Positions 1-10,888 are shown, counted from the first letter of the stretch. The stretch: 64,000 nt of DNA from Microcoleus vaginatus PCC 9802 (GCA_022701275.1 CP031740.1:693001-757000), one strand, 5' to 3'. Program-made: numbers and translations. The notes: generated by a model not told the origin, from the sequence alone.

Positions 1-881
1 GGGTTGAACATTGACAACAGAACTTCGGGATTTTTCAAATAAATTTCTCTGTTATTGAAGGGGAAGTCGATTTTATGCTGGCGGAAATTGTATTCAATGG
101 CAAAATTCAAAGAACTTTTAATTACTTCTCTTTCAATCGGCCTATCCGTCCAAACTAAAAGTTCAAATTTAAAACTATCATCACCAAACTCGACAAACAA
201 TACTTTCGGATTCGGTTCGTATAAAACTCCCGCTTCCGCGTAAGCAATATTTAACAGAGTTTCTGTCACTAACAGCGGGTTACTATTCTCCGCTACTTCT
301 ACGGGAACTCGCAGACAGAGTAGGGAGTTTTCGTAACTCCAGTTAACAATTTTGTTGCTAATCATGTTGCTGTTGGGAACTATGACGCTGGAGTCCTCAG
401 TGGTTTGGAGGATGGTCGATCGAATGGAGATTTTTTTGACGATTCCCATTAATCCTTCTAATTCCACGAAGTCTCCGACTTTCACGGGTCTGTCTAAAAG
501 CAGCGTTAAGCCGCTGACAAAATTAGTTGTTAAATCTTGGATGCCAAAGCCAATTCCGACTCCCAGCCCCCCCGCAACTACTGCAAAAGAAGCGAGGTTG
601 AAGCCGATGCTTTGGATGGCGACTATCACCCCCAAAGCTACTATTAAATACCCAATAATAACTGCAATAGCTTCCCGGTTCCCCTCGTCAATTCCCAGTT
701 TGACAAGCAAGTTTTCCTTAAGAAAGTTCGTAAAAGAGCGTGCTATGACAAGGATAGCCATGAACAATACAATCAGTTCCCCAAGTGACTGCAGCGATAC
801 AGGGTTTTCACCTATTTTAAATAGGGTCGCTGTAAAAACTTGGATAATTTTAAGCAATAATTCTTCGGGTATTGTATTCAA
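1..881 (-). CDS. MscS-family mechanosensitive ion channel, 3' end cut by window edge
   Basis: Read on the minus strand this encodes a small-conductance mechanosensitive channel, an inner-membrane pore that releases solutes on osmotic downshock. Visible in order: a hydrophobic helix (LGELIVLFMAILVIARSF), the linker LVKLGIDEGNREA, a second helix, the glycine/alanine-rich pore helix region (AVVAGGLGVGIGFGIQDL), then the beta domain with VGDFVELEG and VPNSNMISNKIVNWS. The alpha/beta C-terminal domain continues to the window edge with no stop, so the protein is incomplete here. The first start codon after an in-frame TAA is TTG at 881, so the start is tentative. The pore and beta-domain residues make the family assignment firm; whether a cyclic-nucleotide-binding tail follows, as in some cyanobacterial homologs, lies outside the window. 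Confidence 0.88.
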   Translation of the reverse strand, partial: MNTIPEELLLKIIQVFTATLFKIGENPVSLQSLGELIVLFMAILVIARSFTNFLKENLLVKLGIDEGNREAIAVIIGYLIVALGVIVAIQSIGFNLASFAVVAGGLGVGIGFGIQDLTTNFVSGLTLLLDRPVKVGDFVELEGLMGIVKKISIRSTILQTTEDSSVIVPNSNMISNKIVNWSYENSLLCLRVPVEVAENSNPLLVTETLLNIAYAEAGVLYEPNPKVLFVEFGDDSFKFELLVWTDRPIEREVIKSSLNFAIEYNFRQHKIDFPFNNREIYLKNPEVLLSMFN

Positions 882-918
882 GTTAAATCCACAAAGTAAT
901 GTTTTTTTAAGTTTTTAA

Positions 919-1916
919 GCAGATGGGAGTAAGGAATAAAAAATTTTACTTACCCGTCTAAAAATTAAGGCATACAGTCGTTATTACGAAAAATTAATGT
1001 GTTTTTACGCTCGTAAAAAACTTAATTTCTTACATAAATATGTCGTTATTCAGACTAAGCCGTTATCCGTCTTGCCAATTTCTCGGATATTGGGATATAT
1101 TGTCTTCCCCGGCCTGCGGTGAGTGTGCCACTTTTTCGCACTAGCGGAATCATCTATTATTGAGGTCAACCCTCTACTAACTTTAGTCAACGTTAACACT
1201 CTGGGATTTTATCATACTTTCCGCTGATTTGTTATTGAGTTTCCGTTATAAACTTAAGCAGGAATTATTCAATGCCTATTTAAGTGGACAACTCAAATAT
1301 CCTAGTATTACAATGAGTTTAGCTGGTAGGAGAGATATTGCTATCACTGTGCCAGTTGCGTCTCTATTCTGTATATCTAAGAATATCTAACTGAAAATTT
1401 AACGGATCTAGCTAAAATTGAGAACGTTCCCAGAATACTTGGCATTCTAGCGACCTTGCAGACAAATTAAAACTTAATTGCATTTGTCAATCAGTAAAAT
1501 TACTGAAAATACTGCTTGTTGAGGAGTGGAAAATTCGCGATTTGGGGGTTACTGGGCATAAATAGGGCGATCGCCATGATTCCTCGATCGCCCCAATCTA
1601 AGTTCTCCACCCCCAATCTGAGTAAATGCTGAGCATAATTGCTGATTGACAAACGCTTCCCTAGCTTATGTTGTCACCAATGTTCTACCCATAGGATTGA
1701 TTAGGAATAGAATTGATGAGCAACAGAACTGCTTGGCGATACATCCGAAGAATTAACAGAAATATTGTCGCCAGGGATACATATATCGCCGATTGAAAAC
1801 CTAATGGTCGCCCTACTGAACGTTTTATTCAGTACCCAAATATGAGAAAACGAAAACCTTGCGATCGCGCAATGGGACAGAAGTTCTAGAATTATAGCTG
1901 AAATGCACGATTTAAC
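919..1916. other. Intergenic region, about 1 kb, with a decayed gene tail
   Basis: AT-rich spacer between the channel gene and the sensor kinase. It holds HIP1-type GCGATCGC sites near 1570 and the gene remnant listed separately at 1381-1470. I see no intact reading frame, RNA gene or convincing terminator. Confidence 0.5.
1381..1470 (+). pseudogene. 3' remnant of a gene related to the PD-(D/E)XK-like protein at 10889-11497
   Basis: The 29 codons before the TAA read EYLTENLTDLAKIENV followed by PRILGILATLQTN. This matches the end of the intact gene at 10889-11497, which finishes VEYFINDLGKILGILATGL plus six residues. The shared elements are the E-Y start, the D-L pair and the I-L-G-I-L-A-T block near the stop. 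Directly upstream the same frame has a stop and only scattered similarity, so just the tail is recognisable. It looks like a decayed paralog. Confidence 0.55.
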
Positions 1917-4900
1917 ATGAGCAAATTCCCACCAGAGAAAACCCAACCACCACAGCAAGAGAGCACAACAGCACAGGCATTGCGACAGGCTCAATTCGAC
2001 GCTTTTTTTGCAGGTGCTAACGCCGGACTGCTGATTTTTGACCACCAACTCCGGTACGTCCAAATTAACGAAGTTCTGGCCCAGATGAATGGCGTTTGTG
2101 TGGCAGACCATATTGGTAGGTCACTGCGTGAAGTACTGCCAGAATTGGCTCCGACTGTGGAACCAATTCTGCAAGGCATTCTGGATACGGGCAAGCCCAT
2201 TCTCGACTATGAATTAGTGGGTGAAACGCCGAAACAACCAGGCATCCTGCGCTATTGGCAAGCATCTTACTATCCTTTGCTGGATGAAAACGGCTTGGTT
2301 TTTGGTGTTGGTGGGATTGTGATTGAAATTAGCGATCGCAAGCGGGCAGAACAAAAGCAGGCACGACTGACGGCAATTTTGGAAGCAACTTCCGACTTAG
2401 TAGGAGTTGCGGATGCAACTGGGCATAGCGTCTACGTCAACAAAGCCGGACAGAAATTGCTGGGGATGTCCCCAGAAGAAGCACGCTCTTCGTTTAGTAT
2501 AGATTCTCTATTAGCTCCCTCGGCAACGGCAAAATTCCACAACGAAGCCTTTCCAACCGCCTTACGAGAGGGTAGCTGGGCTGGGGAAATCCTGTTTTTG
2601 TCACGCGATGGGCAAGAAGTTCCAGTCTCCCAGGTTTTGATCGTTCACAAAAACGAAGCGGGCGAAGTCGAGTTTATCTCCACTATTGTGCGGGATATTC
2701 GCGATCGCAAAAAAGCAGAGGAAGAACGGCAATTGCTCGCTACAACGCTCGAGAACAGCCGTGACTTTATTGGCGTCGCCTCAATGGATGGTCGCCCTAT
2801 ACTCGTGAATCAGGCTGGTCTGAATTTGGTGGGACTCAGTAGTGTGGAGGAAGCCAGAACCAAACACATTACCGACTTCTTCATGGCAGAAGATTTGGAC
2901 TTCGTACAGCAGTCTATTATGCCGGTAATCATGCAAGAGGGAAGTTGGCGGAGTGATTTCCGCTTCAGAAATTTCGTCACAGGTCAACCCATCCTGGTAG
3001 ATTACACCCTATTTGTGATCAAACATCCAGAGACTAATGAACCGGTAGGAATAGCCACTATTACGCGGGATATTCGCGATCGCAAAACCGCAGAAGATTT
3101 CCTCAAACAAAGCGAAGAGCGATTTCGTTCTCTGGTTGAAGCTAGCGCTCAAATTGTTTGGAACACGAGTGCTGAAGGCGAATTCATTACCCCGCAACCC
3201 GGTTGGAGTGCATTTACAGGACAGACATTTGATGAATACAAGGGTTGGGGCTGGCTAGACCAAATGCACTCAGACGATCGCTCGTATATTGCCACTGCGT
3301 GGTCAACTGCTGTTGCTAATCGATCGCTCTATGAAGTTGAATTCCGTATGCGCCGCTATGACGGCGAATATCGGTACATGAGTTGTCGTGGCGTACCAAT
3401 TCTGAACGCGGATGGTTCAATTCGGGAATGGATTGGGGCTAATACAGATATTACCGGTCGCAAACAAGCTGAAGAAGCTCTGCGCGAACAGCAAGCTGCG
3501 CTGCGCGATCGCAACGTTTTGCTCACCTCTATCTTGGAAAGTACGCCAGACATAATAGTTGTTAAAGACCGGGAAGGCCGATATGTTGCCCTTAATTCCT
3601 TTGTGGCACAATCCTTTTACGGTAAAACCATTGAGGAGATCCTGGGTAAAGATGATTCGGAACTCCTTCCCCCGGAGGCCGCCGTTGCAATAATGGCAAA
3701 AGACCGCGAGATCATGGAAGCAGGCACTACTGAAAGCTACGAAGAAGATGTTTCTAATGGTAAGGAGAGCATTTCTTTTTTAACCACAAAAGCCCCTTGG
3801 CGGGACGCTCAGGGCAATATTATCGGCCTTATCGCCATAGCACGAAACATTGGCGATCGCAAACAAATGGAAGCAGAGTTGCGCGATCGCAACGCACTGC
3901 TAAACTCAATTTTGGAAAGTACACCAGACTTCATTCTCGTTAAAGACCGGGAAGGGCGTTATGTTGCCCTTAACTCCAATTTGGCAAACTTCTTTGGCAA
4001 GCCAATTAAAGAAGTCATCGGCAAAAATGATTTGGAAATACTGCCGCCTGACATTGGCCGTGAAGTTATGGCAAAAGATCGCCAAATCATGGCAGCCGGA
4101 ATCATTGACACTTATGAGGAAGATATCTTTTCTCATTCTGAAACCACTAGAACCTTTTTCACTACCAAGGCTCCTTGGCGGGATAATCAGGGCAATATTT
4201 TAGGCATCATCGGCATAACACGAGATATTAGCGATCGCAAACAAGCCGAAGATGCTATCAAACAAAGCGAAGGACGCTATCGTTCGCTAATCGCTGCTAC
4301 GTCCCAACTTGTCTGGACAGCGGATGCTGAAGGAAGATGCGTGGATCAACCGAGTTGGAGAGCTTACACCGGACAAACCGAAGCTGAGATGGCTGATGGT
4401 TTTGGCTGGTTAGATGCAATTCACCCGGACGATCGCGAACGAACGACTCAGGTGTGGATGGAAGCAGTGCAAACGAAAACCCTGTATGACGTACAATATC
4501 GAATCCGGGGAGCGGATGGAAACTATCGTTATTTTCAACTTAGAGGGGTACCAATTCTGGATGAAGATGGCAGCCTCCAGGAGTGGATTGGCACTTGTAG
4601 CGATATCCACGATCGCAAACAAGCCGAAGATGCTCTAAAACAAAGCGAAGAACGCTATCGTTCGCTAATCGCTGCTACATCCCAAATGGTCTGGATAACG
4701 GATGCAGAAGGAAGATGCCAGGATACACCGAGTTTCAGAGCTTACACTGGACAAACCGTAGACGAAGTGGTTGGTTTTGGCTGGTTAGATGCAATTCACC
4801 CGGACGATCGCGAACGAACGAATCAGGTGTGGATGGAAGCAGTGCAAACGAAAATCCTGTTTGAGATGGAATATCGAATGCGCGGAGCGGATGGAAACTA

Positions 4901-7532
4901 TCGTTATTTTCAAGCTAGAGCAGTGCCAATTCTGAATGAAGATGGCAGCATCCGGGAGTGGATTGGCACTTCCACCGATATCCACGATCGCAAACAAGCG
5001 GAAGATGCTATCAAACAAAGCGAAGAACGCTATCGATCGCTAATACTTGCTACGTCGCAAATTGCCTGGACAGCGGATGCTGAAGGAAGATCCCCGGATC
5101 TACCGAGTTGGAGAGCTTACACCGGACAAACTGAAGCTGAGGTAGTTGGTGTTGGCTGGTTGGATGCAATTCACCCGGACGATCGCGAACGCACCGCTCA
5201 GGTATGGATAGAAGCAGCGCAAACGAAAAGCCTGTATGACATAGAATATAGAATCCGCGCAGCGGATGGAAACTATCGTTATTTTCAAGCTAGAGGGGTG
5301 CCAATTCTAAATGAAGATGGCAGCCTCCGGGAGTGGGTTGGCACTTGCAGCGATATCCACGATCGCAAACAAGCCGAAGATGCTATAAAACAAAGCGAAG
5401 AACGCTATCGTTCGCTAACCCTTGCCATCTCCCAAATTGTCTGGACAACCGATCCTGAAGGAAGATGCCAGGATTCACCGAGTATGAGAGCTTACACCGG
5501 ACAAACGGAAGCTGAGGTGGTTGGTTTTGGCTGGTTAGATACAATCCACCCCGACGATCGCGAACCAACAGTTCAGGTGTGGATGGAAGCAGTGCAAACG
5601 AGAAGCCTGTTTGACATACAGTATCGAATGTGCGGAGTGGATGGAAACTATCGTTATTTCCAAGCTAGAGGGGTGCCAATTCTGAATGAAGATGGCAGCA
5701 TCCGGGAGTGGGTTGGCACTTGCATCGATATCCACGATCGCAAACAAGCGGAAGATGCTATCCAACAAAGCGAAGAACGCTATCGATCGCTAATCGCTGC
5801 TACGTCCCAAATCGTCTGGGCAACGGATGCTGAAGGAAGAGGCACGGATCTACAGAGTTGGAGAGCTTACACGGGGCAAACTGAAGCTGAAGTGCTTGGT
5901 TTAGGCTGGTTAGGGCCAATTCACCCGGACGATCGCGAACGAACGGCTCAGGCGTGGATGGAAACGGTGCAAACGAAAATCCTGTTTGACATAGAATATC
6001 GAATCCGGGGAGCCGATGGGAACTATCGTTATTTTCAAGGTAGAGGGGTGCCAATTCTAAATCAAGATGGCAGCATCCGCGAGTGGATTGGCACTTGTAA
6101 CGATATCCACGATCGCAAAGAAACAGAAATCGTACAAGCAAAAGCCAGGCAAGCCGCAGAAGCAGCTAGTCGGGCTAAAAGTGAATTCCTTGCTAACATG
6201 AGCCACGAGTTGCGGACTCCCCTTAATGGCATCATGGGATACGCGCAGATTCTTCAGCGTTCCAAAGTCTTGAATGAAGAAGAGCGATCGCGCATTGATG
6301 TCATTTATCAGTGCGGTTCCCATTTACTGACCTTAATCAATGATATTCTCGATTTGTCGAAGATTGAAGCACAGAAAGTGGAACTCCAGCCCACCGATTT
6401 TCATTTCCCAGCGTTCCTGCAAGGTGTAGCAGAGATGTGTCGCATCCGAGCTGAAATTAAGGGAATTCAGTTTCATTTTCCATCAAGCCCCGAACTCCCG
6501 ATCGGTATTCGTGCGGATGAAAAACGCTTGCGACAAGTGTTAATTAATCTTTTAAGCAACGCTATTAAATTTACGGATGAGGGCACTGTTACTTTTATAG
6601 TCAGTTTTGCCACAGAAGAAAAAATTCGCTTTGAAATACGCGATACAGGTACCGGTATTGCACAAGATCAACTCGAAGCTATCTTTCAGCCCTTCGAGCA
6701 GGTAGGAGATCGCAGGCGGCAGACCGAGGGCACCGGATTGGGACTGGCAATTAGCCAAAGGATTGTAGAACTAATGGGCAGTACCATTCAGGTTAAAAGT
6801 GAGATGAATGTTGGCAGTATTTTCTGGTTTGATGTCCATCTATCTCAAGCCGATGAATGGGTGAAAACTTCTCAAATTGACCATCGCGGGCAGATAATCG
6901 GCATCAAAGACCGCCAACCTAAGATTGTAGTTATTGATGACAAATGGGCTAACCGTTCGGTAGTTAGCAATTTGCTCAGTCCGATCGGCTTTGAGGTGTT
7001 TGAAGCGAACGATGGGCAAGAAGGCTGGGAAAAGGTTCTAGAGGTGGAGCCAGATTTAATCGTTACCGACTTACTAATGCCCGAACTAGATGGCTTCGAG
7101 CTAATTAAGCGGGTTCGAGAATCGGAAAACTTCAAAGACATCATCATTATTGTCTCTTCGGCCAGCGTATTTGAAGCCGATCAATACAGAAGTTTAGAAG
7201 CAGGAGGCAACACTTTTATTCCCAAACCTGTTCAAGCCACGGAACTCCTGCAAAAATTACAACAGTATCTTCATTTAGAATGGGTGTATGAAGCTAATGA
7301 AGAGCCACTGGCGATCGGCTCAGATACCAATGAGCTAATTGCCCCGCCTCCTACAGAAATGGAAATACTATACGAGCTGGCTATGAAAGGAAATTTCCTA
7401 GAAATAGTTAAGCAGGCGGTATTACTGGAAGAAATAGATCCCAAATACATTCCTTTTGCTAAAAGATTAAATCAGATGGCAAAGGACTTTCAAGACGAAG
7501 AGATTTTAACGTTTATTCATTCCTACAAGTAA
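1917..7532 (+). CDS. Hybrid histidine kinase with 11 PAS domains and a C-terminal receiver
   Basis: A very large (1871 aa) cytoplasmic two-component sensor with no membrane segment. About eleven PAS/PAC units fill residues 20-1400; each ends in a D-I-x-D-R-K-x-A-E type motif. The last five (nt about 4250-6120) are nearly identical at DNA level with a 375-bp period. A HisKA domain follows, with the phospho-acceptor His1430 in [10 protein letters not shown], then an HATPase_c domain with N box ([11 protein letters not shown]), G1 (DTGTGIA) and G2 (GTGLGLAIS). The C-terminal receiver has its phospho-accepting Asp1718 in [11 protein letters not shown] and a conserved Lys in PKP. All catalytic motifs are intact. 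The next gene starts 5 bp downstream and encodes a second kinase, so the two are probably one phosphorelay operon. Ligands of the PAS units cannot be told from sequence. No strong ribosome binding site precedes the ATG. Confidence 0.95.
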   Translation: MSKFPPEKTQPPQQESTTAQALRQAQFDAFFAGANAGLLIFDHQLRYVQINEVLAQMNGVCVADHIGRSLREVLPELAPTVEPILQGILDTGKPILDYELVGETPKQPGILRYWQASYYPLLDENGLVFGVGGIVIEISDRKRAEQKQARLTAILEATSDLVGVADATGHSVYVNKAGQKLLGMSPEEARSSFSIDSLLAPSATAKFHNEAFPTALREGSWAGEILFLSRDGQEVPVSQVLIVHKNEAGEVEFISTIVRDIRDRKKAEEERQLLATTLENSRDFIGVASMDGRPILVNQAGLNLVGLSSVEEARTKHITDFFMAEDLDFVQQSIMPVIMQEGSWRSDFRFRNFVTGQPILVDYTLFVIKHPETNEPVGIATITRDIRDRKTAEDFLKQSEERFRSLVEASAQIVWNTSAEGEFITPQPGWSAFTGQTFDEYKGWGWLDQMHSDDRSYIATAWSTAVANRSLYEVEFRMRRYDGEYRYMSCRGVPILNADGSIREWIGANTDITGRKQAEEALREQQAALRDRNVLLTSILESTPDIIVVKDREGRYVALNSFVAQSFYGKTIEEILGKDDSELLPPEAAVAIMAKDREIMEAGTTESYEEDVSNGKESISFLTTKAPWRDAQGNIIGLIAIARNIGDRKQMEAELRDRNALLNSILESTPDFILVKDREGRYVALNSNLANFFGKPIKEVIGKNDLEILPPDIGREVMAKDRQIMAAGIIDTYEEDIFSHSETTRTFFTTKAPWRDNQGNILGIIGITRDISDRKQAEDAIKQSEGRYRSLIAATSQLVWTADAEGRCVDQPSWRAYTGQTEAEMADGFGWLDAIHPDDRERTTQVWMEAVQTKTLYDVQYRIRGADGNYRYFQLRGVPILDEDGSLQEWIGTCSDIHDRKQAEDALKQSEERYRSLIAATSQMVWITDAEGRCQDTPSFRAYTGQTVDEVVGFGWLDAIHPDDRERTNQVWMEAVQTKILFEMEYRMRGADGNYRYFQARAVPILNEDGSIREWIGTSTDIHDRKQAEDAIKQSEERYRSLILATSQIAWTADAEGRSPDLPSWRAYTGQTEAEVVGVGWLDAIHPDDRERTAQVWIEAAQTKSLYDIEYRIRAADGNYRYFQARGVPILNEDGSLREWVGTCSDIHDRKQAEDAIKQSEERYRSLTLAISQIVWTTDPEGRCQDSPSMRAYTGQTEAEVVGFGWLDTIHPDDREPTVQVWMEAVQTRSLFDIQYRMCGVDGNYRYFQARGVPILNEDGSIREWVGTCIDIHDRKQAEDAIQQSEERYRSLIAATSQIVWATDAEGRGTDLQSWRAYTGQTEAEVLGLGWLGPIHPDDRERTAQAWMETVQTKILFDIEYRIRGADGNYRYFQGRGVPILNQDGSIREWIGTCNDIHDRKETEIVQAKARQAAEAASRAKSEFLANMSHELRTPLNGIMGYAQILQRSKVLNEEERSRIDVIYQCGSHLLTLINDILDLSKIEAQKVELQPTDFHFPAFLQGVAEMCRIRAEIKGIQFHFPSSPELPIGIRADEKRLRQVLINLLSNAIKFTDEGTVTFIVSFATEEKIRFEIRDTGTGIAQDQLEAIFQPFEQVGDRRRQTEGTGLGLAISQRIVELMGSTIQVKSEMNVGSIFWFDVHLSQADEWVKTSQIDHRGQIIGIKDRQPKIVVIDDKWANRSVVSNLLSPIGFEVFEANDGQEGWEKVLEVEPDLIVTDLLMPELDGFELIKRVRESENFKDIIIIVSSASVFEADQYRSLEAGGNTFIPKPVQATELLQKLQQYLHLEWVYEANEEPLAIGSDTNELIAPPPTEMEILYELAMKGNFLEIVKQAVLLEEIDPKYIPFAKRLNQMAKDFQDEEILTFIHSYK
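4250..6125 (+). repeat. Five tandem 375-bp coding repeats (PAS units 7-11)
   Basis: The segment from the first E-D-A-I-K-Q-S-E block to the last H-D-R-K motif consists of five units of 125 codons that share long identical stretches, for example the DNA encoding IHPDDRER and ADGNYRYFQ. The conservation is at nucleotide level, including synonymous positions, which points to recent unequal recombination or gene conversion. Confidence 0.85.
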
Positions 7533-7537
7533 GGTTC

Positions 7538-8866
7538 ATGAATTTAGAAATTCAAGCAAATGGTACGATTCTTATAGTTGATGACAATTCAGCTAACTTA
7601 GGTGTTTTATCTGATGCCTTAAGCCAAGAAGGATTTGAAGTTCGGGTTGCGAAATCTGGAAAAATGGCACTAGAGCGAGTTAAATATGCTCTACCAGATC
7701 TAATCTTACTAGATGTCATGATGCCAGAGATTGATGGATTTGAAACCTGTCGTCGATTACAAGCTAATCCAGAAACTAAACAGATTCCCATTATATTTAT
7801 GACTGCGCTCTCGGATACGGCTAATAAAGTTGAGGGATTTAAGCTTGGGGCTGTAGATTATATTACCAAACCCTTCCAACAAGAGGAAGTATTAGCTCGC
7901 GTCAAGCTGCACTTAAAGCTTCATGTTCTAGCAGATAAATTAGAAGAAAAAAATACCTTACTGGAGCAAAAAGTTGTAGAAGTTAGCCAAGCCTATGAAG
8001 ATTTACAACAAATGCAACTTAAGTTAATCCAAAGCGAGAAAATGTCGGGCTTAGGGCAAATGGCGGCTGGGATTGCTCATGAAATAAACAACCCTATAAA
8101 TTTCATCTCTGGCAATCTGGGTTATGCCCAAGAGTACGCTCATAACTTACTAAAAATTATACACCTCTATCAAGAAGATTATGTAAATCCCACTCCTCGG
8201 ATTCAAGCAGCAATGGATGAAATAGAACTAGAATTTGTGGAAGAAGATTTTATTAAAGTTCTTAACTCAATCAACTTAGGAACGCAGCGCATCCAGGAGA
8301 TTGTCAAGTCTATGCGAATCTTTTCTCGCCTAGATGAGGCAGAGGTGAAAGCTGTCAATATTCATGAAGGAATTGATAGTACACTCACCATCCTGCATCA
8401 TCGTTTAAAAGCAAAACCAGAGCATCCTGAGATTGAACTAATAAAAAAGTACGGTCAGCTTCCACCAGTAGAATGCCATGCCGGACAATTAAATCAAGTG
8501 TTCATGAATATTCTTTCCAATGCCATTGATGCTTTAGATGAATCTAATCAGCAACGTTCGTTTGCAGAAATCAAACAACACCCGAACCGCATTCAAATTT
8601 CTACAAAAGTAATTGACGATAATTGGGTGGCTATTTATATTAGTGACAACGGTCGAGGAGTTGTTGAAACTTTAAAACCGAAAATATTTGACCCTTTTTT
8701 TACCACCAAACCGATCGGTAAAGGAACGGGGTTGGGGTTATCTATCAGTTACCAAATTATCGTTGAAAAGCATGGGGGCAGATTATACTGCCAGCCTGGA
8801 TTAGGAAAGGGAATAGAATTCGTCATTGAAATTCCTATTCGGCAGCAAGCTTATAAAGCGGCTTAG
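7538..8866 (+). CDS. Receiver-histidine kinase (REC-HisKA-HATPase)
   Basis: A 442-aa soluble kinase. Residues about 10-125 form a response-regulator receiver with the acidic DD pair (IVDDNSANLG), phospho-acceptor Asp59 in LLDVMMPEIDGFE, and the conserved Lys in ITKPF. A coiled linker (LEEKNTLLEQKVVEVSQAYEDLQQMQLKLIQSEKM, split here only for description) leads to the HisKA box GIAHEINNPINFI with His181. The HATPase domain has N box NILSNAIDAL, G1 SDNGRGV, F box FDPFFTTK and G2 GKGTGLGLSIS. The input receiver suggests it is driven by phosphate from the hybrid kinase 5 bp upstream. No DNA-binding output is present, so its target must be encoded elsewhere. Confidence 0.94.
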   Translation: MNLEIQANGTILIVDDNSANLGVLSDALSQEGFEVRVAKSGKMALERVKYALPDLILLDVMMPEIDGFETCRRLQANPETKQIPIIFMTALSDTANKVEGFKLGAVDYITKPFQQEEVLARVKLHLKLHVLADKLEEKNTLLEQKVVEVSQAYEDLQQMQLKLIQSEKMSGLGQMAAGIAHEINNPINFISGNLGYAQEYAHNLLKIIHLYQEDYVNPTPRIQAAMDEIELEFVEEDFIKVLNSINLGTQRIQEIVKSMRIFSRLDEAEVKAVNIHEGIDSTLTILHHRLKAKPEHPEIELIKKYGQLPPVECHAGQLNQVFMNILSNAIDALDESNQQRSFAEIKQHPNRIQISTKVIDDNWVAIYISDNGRGVVETLKPKIFDPFFTTKPIGKGTGLGLSISYQIIVEKHGGRLYCQPGLGKGIEFVIEIPIRQQAYKAA

Positions 8867-9220
8867 TTTCCTGGTAAATGTCTCTTTGGTTATCAATAGC
8901 TATCGTGATGAATGCTATGACTTTTTTGGCGGAAACAGAAGATGGTTATTTAGTGACTAATTCTGTCAGGGATTGAGCAAGGGCTGAAGGGATAGTAACA
9001 ACTGACTCTCAACGTAAACATCCTCATAAATTTGGCGGTTGCTATATATTTTATAGATTTGTTCGTGGCTAACCAGAAAGCATGGAGGTATTTGCTGCAT
9101 ATAAAGGGAGGTTGGGCTTTATTAGGTCTTAAACTTTGTTTAAGTCGCATTAGTTCCAAGTAGGACAAGAAATAACTTCAGTCTATACTACGAACTTGTG
9201 AGAGGATGAAGTCCATACTA
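8867..9220. other. Intergenic region without a recognisable gene
   Basis: About 350 bp of AT-rich sequence between the kinase operon and the foldback repeat. I see no protein-like reading frame and no RNA gene. Confidence 0.4.
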
Positions 9221-9318
9221 TAGCCATCCTAAATCATTTGTGAATTTCTTACTCCCTCCCCTTGATAAGGGGAGGGTTGGGGTGGGGTCAAAAATTTACG
9301 ACTCATTTAGGATTGCTA
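9221..9318 (+). mobile_element. MITE-like foldback repeat, copy 1
   Basis: About 98 bp with imperfect terminal inverted repeats: it starts TAGCCATCCTAAAT and ends ATTTAGGATTGCTA. An inner stem pairs CTCCC-CTCCCC with GGGGAGGG. TA lies on both sides, as expected for elements moved by IS630/Tc1-type transposases. A second copy in the opposite orientation is at 33025-33125. Its right end overlaps the last codons of the neighbouring minus-strand acetyltransferase gene. It has no coding capacity. Confidence 0.7.
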
Positions 9319-9995
9319 TACGAACTTTTGTTAATTTCTCGCTGACAGCGGGGACGACAAGGTGTTCCTGTGCAAATAAAGCCTGCAGGCATATTTTTAA
9401 AGACGCTGCTGCGAGCTCCGATTAAAGCGTTAGCACCGATTTCTACACCAGGGCCAATGAAGCAGTCGGCGGCAATCCAAACGCCGTTATTAATGATCAC
9501 AGGTGCTGTTATTAAGCCAAAGGCTGGGTCTTGAGGGTCATGAGTGCCGGTGCAGAGGTAGCTTTTTTGAGAAATGACGCAGTGTTTGCCGATCGCAATT
9601 TGAGCGAGACTGTACAATACAACATCATCTCCGATCCAACTGTAGTCTCCGATTGCAATTTTCCAAGGATAGGTAAAACGAGCTGTGGGGCGAATGATCA
9701 CACCCCGACCTATTTTCGCTCCAAATAACCGCAGCAGCCTGCTTCTGATGCGATTAAAAGGGTGTGGAGTGAGAGGAAATGCGATCGCCTGGACGAACCA
9801 CCAAACCAAAATTAGCCAACTAGGCTTTCCTCGATCGAACTTTGATTGATCGTAGCGGCGCAAATCAACTAAAGATTCGCCTGTCAAAGTATTTGCGTGA
9901 TTGTCGCTAATTGGACAATCGTTTATTTGAGAATTTGGGAAATTTGCGCTCAAATTTTCCGGATCTTGGTTCGGATTTGGTATATAATCGGTCAT
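9303..9995 (-). CDS. WcaF/HpsU-like hexapeptide acetyltransferase
   Basis: A 230-aa acyltransferase of the left-handed beta-helix class, as used to O-acetylate exopolysaccharide units (colanic acid WcaF; hormogonium polysaccharide HpsU). The N-terminal 50 residues are poorly conserved. Then comes SWLILVWWFVQAIAFPLTPH, typical of this subfamily, followed by hexapeptide turns (IGRGVIIRP, IAIGDYSWIGDDV, IAIGKHCVISQ, IAADCFIGPGVEIGANALIGA). The likely catalytic His lies in LCTGTHDP. The last residues (YSNPK) and the stop codon are encoded by the end of the foldback repeat at 9221-9318, so the original C-terminus has been replaced, though only beyond the fold. Two glycosyltransferase genes nearby support a role in surface glycan synthesis. 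It is divergent from the CDF gene, 55 bp away. Confidence 0.82.
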   Translation of the reverse strand: MTDYIPNPNQDPENLSANFPNSQINDCPISDNHANTLTGESLVDLRRYDQSKFDRGKPSWLILVWWFVQAIAFPLTPHPFNRIRSRLLRLFGAKIGRGVIIRPTARFTYPWKIAIGDYSWIGDDVVLYSLAQIAIGKHCVISQKSYLCTGTHDPQDPAFGLITAPVIINNGVWIAADCFIGPGVEIGANALIGARSSVFKNMPAGFICTGTPCRPRCQREINKSSYSNPK

Positions 9996-10050
9996 TGATA
10001 GTTAATTTAATGTTTAATTTAAAATCGAGTTTAGCCTTAAGGACTGCTGC

Positions 10051-10848
10051 ATGACATTTCTAGTTAGGGAAAATTTTGACTCTGAAAACGCCAAGGATCT
10101 CGCACAATGCGAGAATTTAAATCCCAGAATTGGCAAAGTTCGACTTTTACAAACAGCATTGGTACTGCTGAGCAGCTTTTTTGTAGCAGAGTTAATCGCC
10201 GCACTTAATTCTCATAGTTTGTCCCTATTAGCAGATGCGGGTCACGTCTTTTCAGATGTAGCAGCTTTAGCAATAACTTTGACCGCGACTTGGTACTCCT
10301 CAGTCAAACGCAAAAGTAAATCCGTAGATTGTACGATCGCACAATCGCCAATCCCTGAACGAGGAGAAATCATTGCTGCTTTAATTAATAGTATCAGTTT
10401 AGTGGCGATCGCCCTGTGGATAGCCGCAGAGTCGATCGCCCGTTTGCAGTCCCCAACTCCCGAAGTAGAAGGGCTCCCGATGTTAATTACCGCCATAGTC
10501 GGTTTAAGCATCAACTCGATTAATGCTTGTTGCTTGCATTCCTGCTGTCACGGCGACTTGAATCTCAAAAGCGCGTTTCTGCACGCCGTGGCCGACATAT
10601 TTTCATCGGTTGGAGTAATTTTAGCGGCGATCGCCGTAGCCTGGCTACACTGGAATTGGGCAGACGGCTTGATTAGCTTGCTGGTGTCAGCATCAATAAT
10701 TTTATTAACCCTACCATTGCTAATCGAAAGCATCCAATTGCTGCTGGGAAAAGTATCAGCAATATCCGCCACTCAACAGCCTTGTGATTGCGAAAAAGTG
10801 AGCGCCGAAAAATTGCTTTTTCCATCGCTAGAAGATCTCATCAAATAA
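10051..10848 (+). CDS. Cation diffusion facilitator (CDF) metal transporter, short form
   Basis: A 265-aa inner-membrane metal/proton antiporter, probably exporting Zn(II) or a similar divalent ion. Metal-site motifs of the family are visible: LLADAGHVFSDVAAL in TM2 (His65, Asp69) and LHAVADIFSSVGV in TM5 (His178, Asp182). A Cys/His patch (CCLHSCCHGD) just before TM5 may help in metal capture. Six hydrophobic segments can be counted. The protein ends soon after TM6, with a Cys-containing tail (QQPCDCEK) in place of the usual cytoplasmic dimerisation domain; many homologs are about 300 aa. The stop is clean with no sign of a frameshift, so this may be a natural short form. Confidence 0.87.
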   Translation: MTFLVRENFDSENAKDLAQCENLNPRIGKVRLLQTALVLLSSFFVAELIAALNSHSLSLLADAGHVFSDVAALAITLTATWYSSVKRKSKSVDCTIAQSPIPERGEIIAALINSISLVAIALWIAAESIARLQSPTPEVEGLPMLITAIVGLSINSINACCLHSCCHGDLNLKSAFLHAVADIFSSVGVILAAIAVAWLHWNWADGLISLLVSASIILLTLPLLIESIQLLLGKVSAISATQQPCDCEKVSAEKLLFPSLEDLIK

Positions 10849-10888
10849 CATCTCTTCCTCGGTTCCCAACCATAGAAATAGATAACTA

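Noticed and set aside
352..918. A long plus-strand reading frame
   Set aside because: It is antisense to the MscS-type channel, whose minus-strand reading gives clear family motifs.
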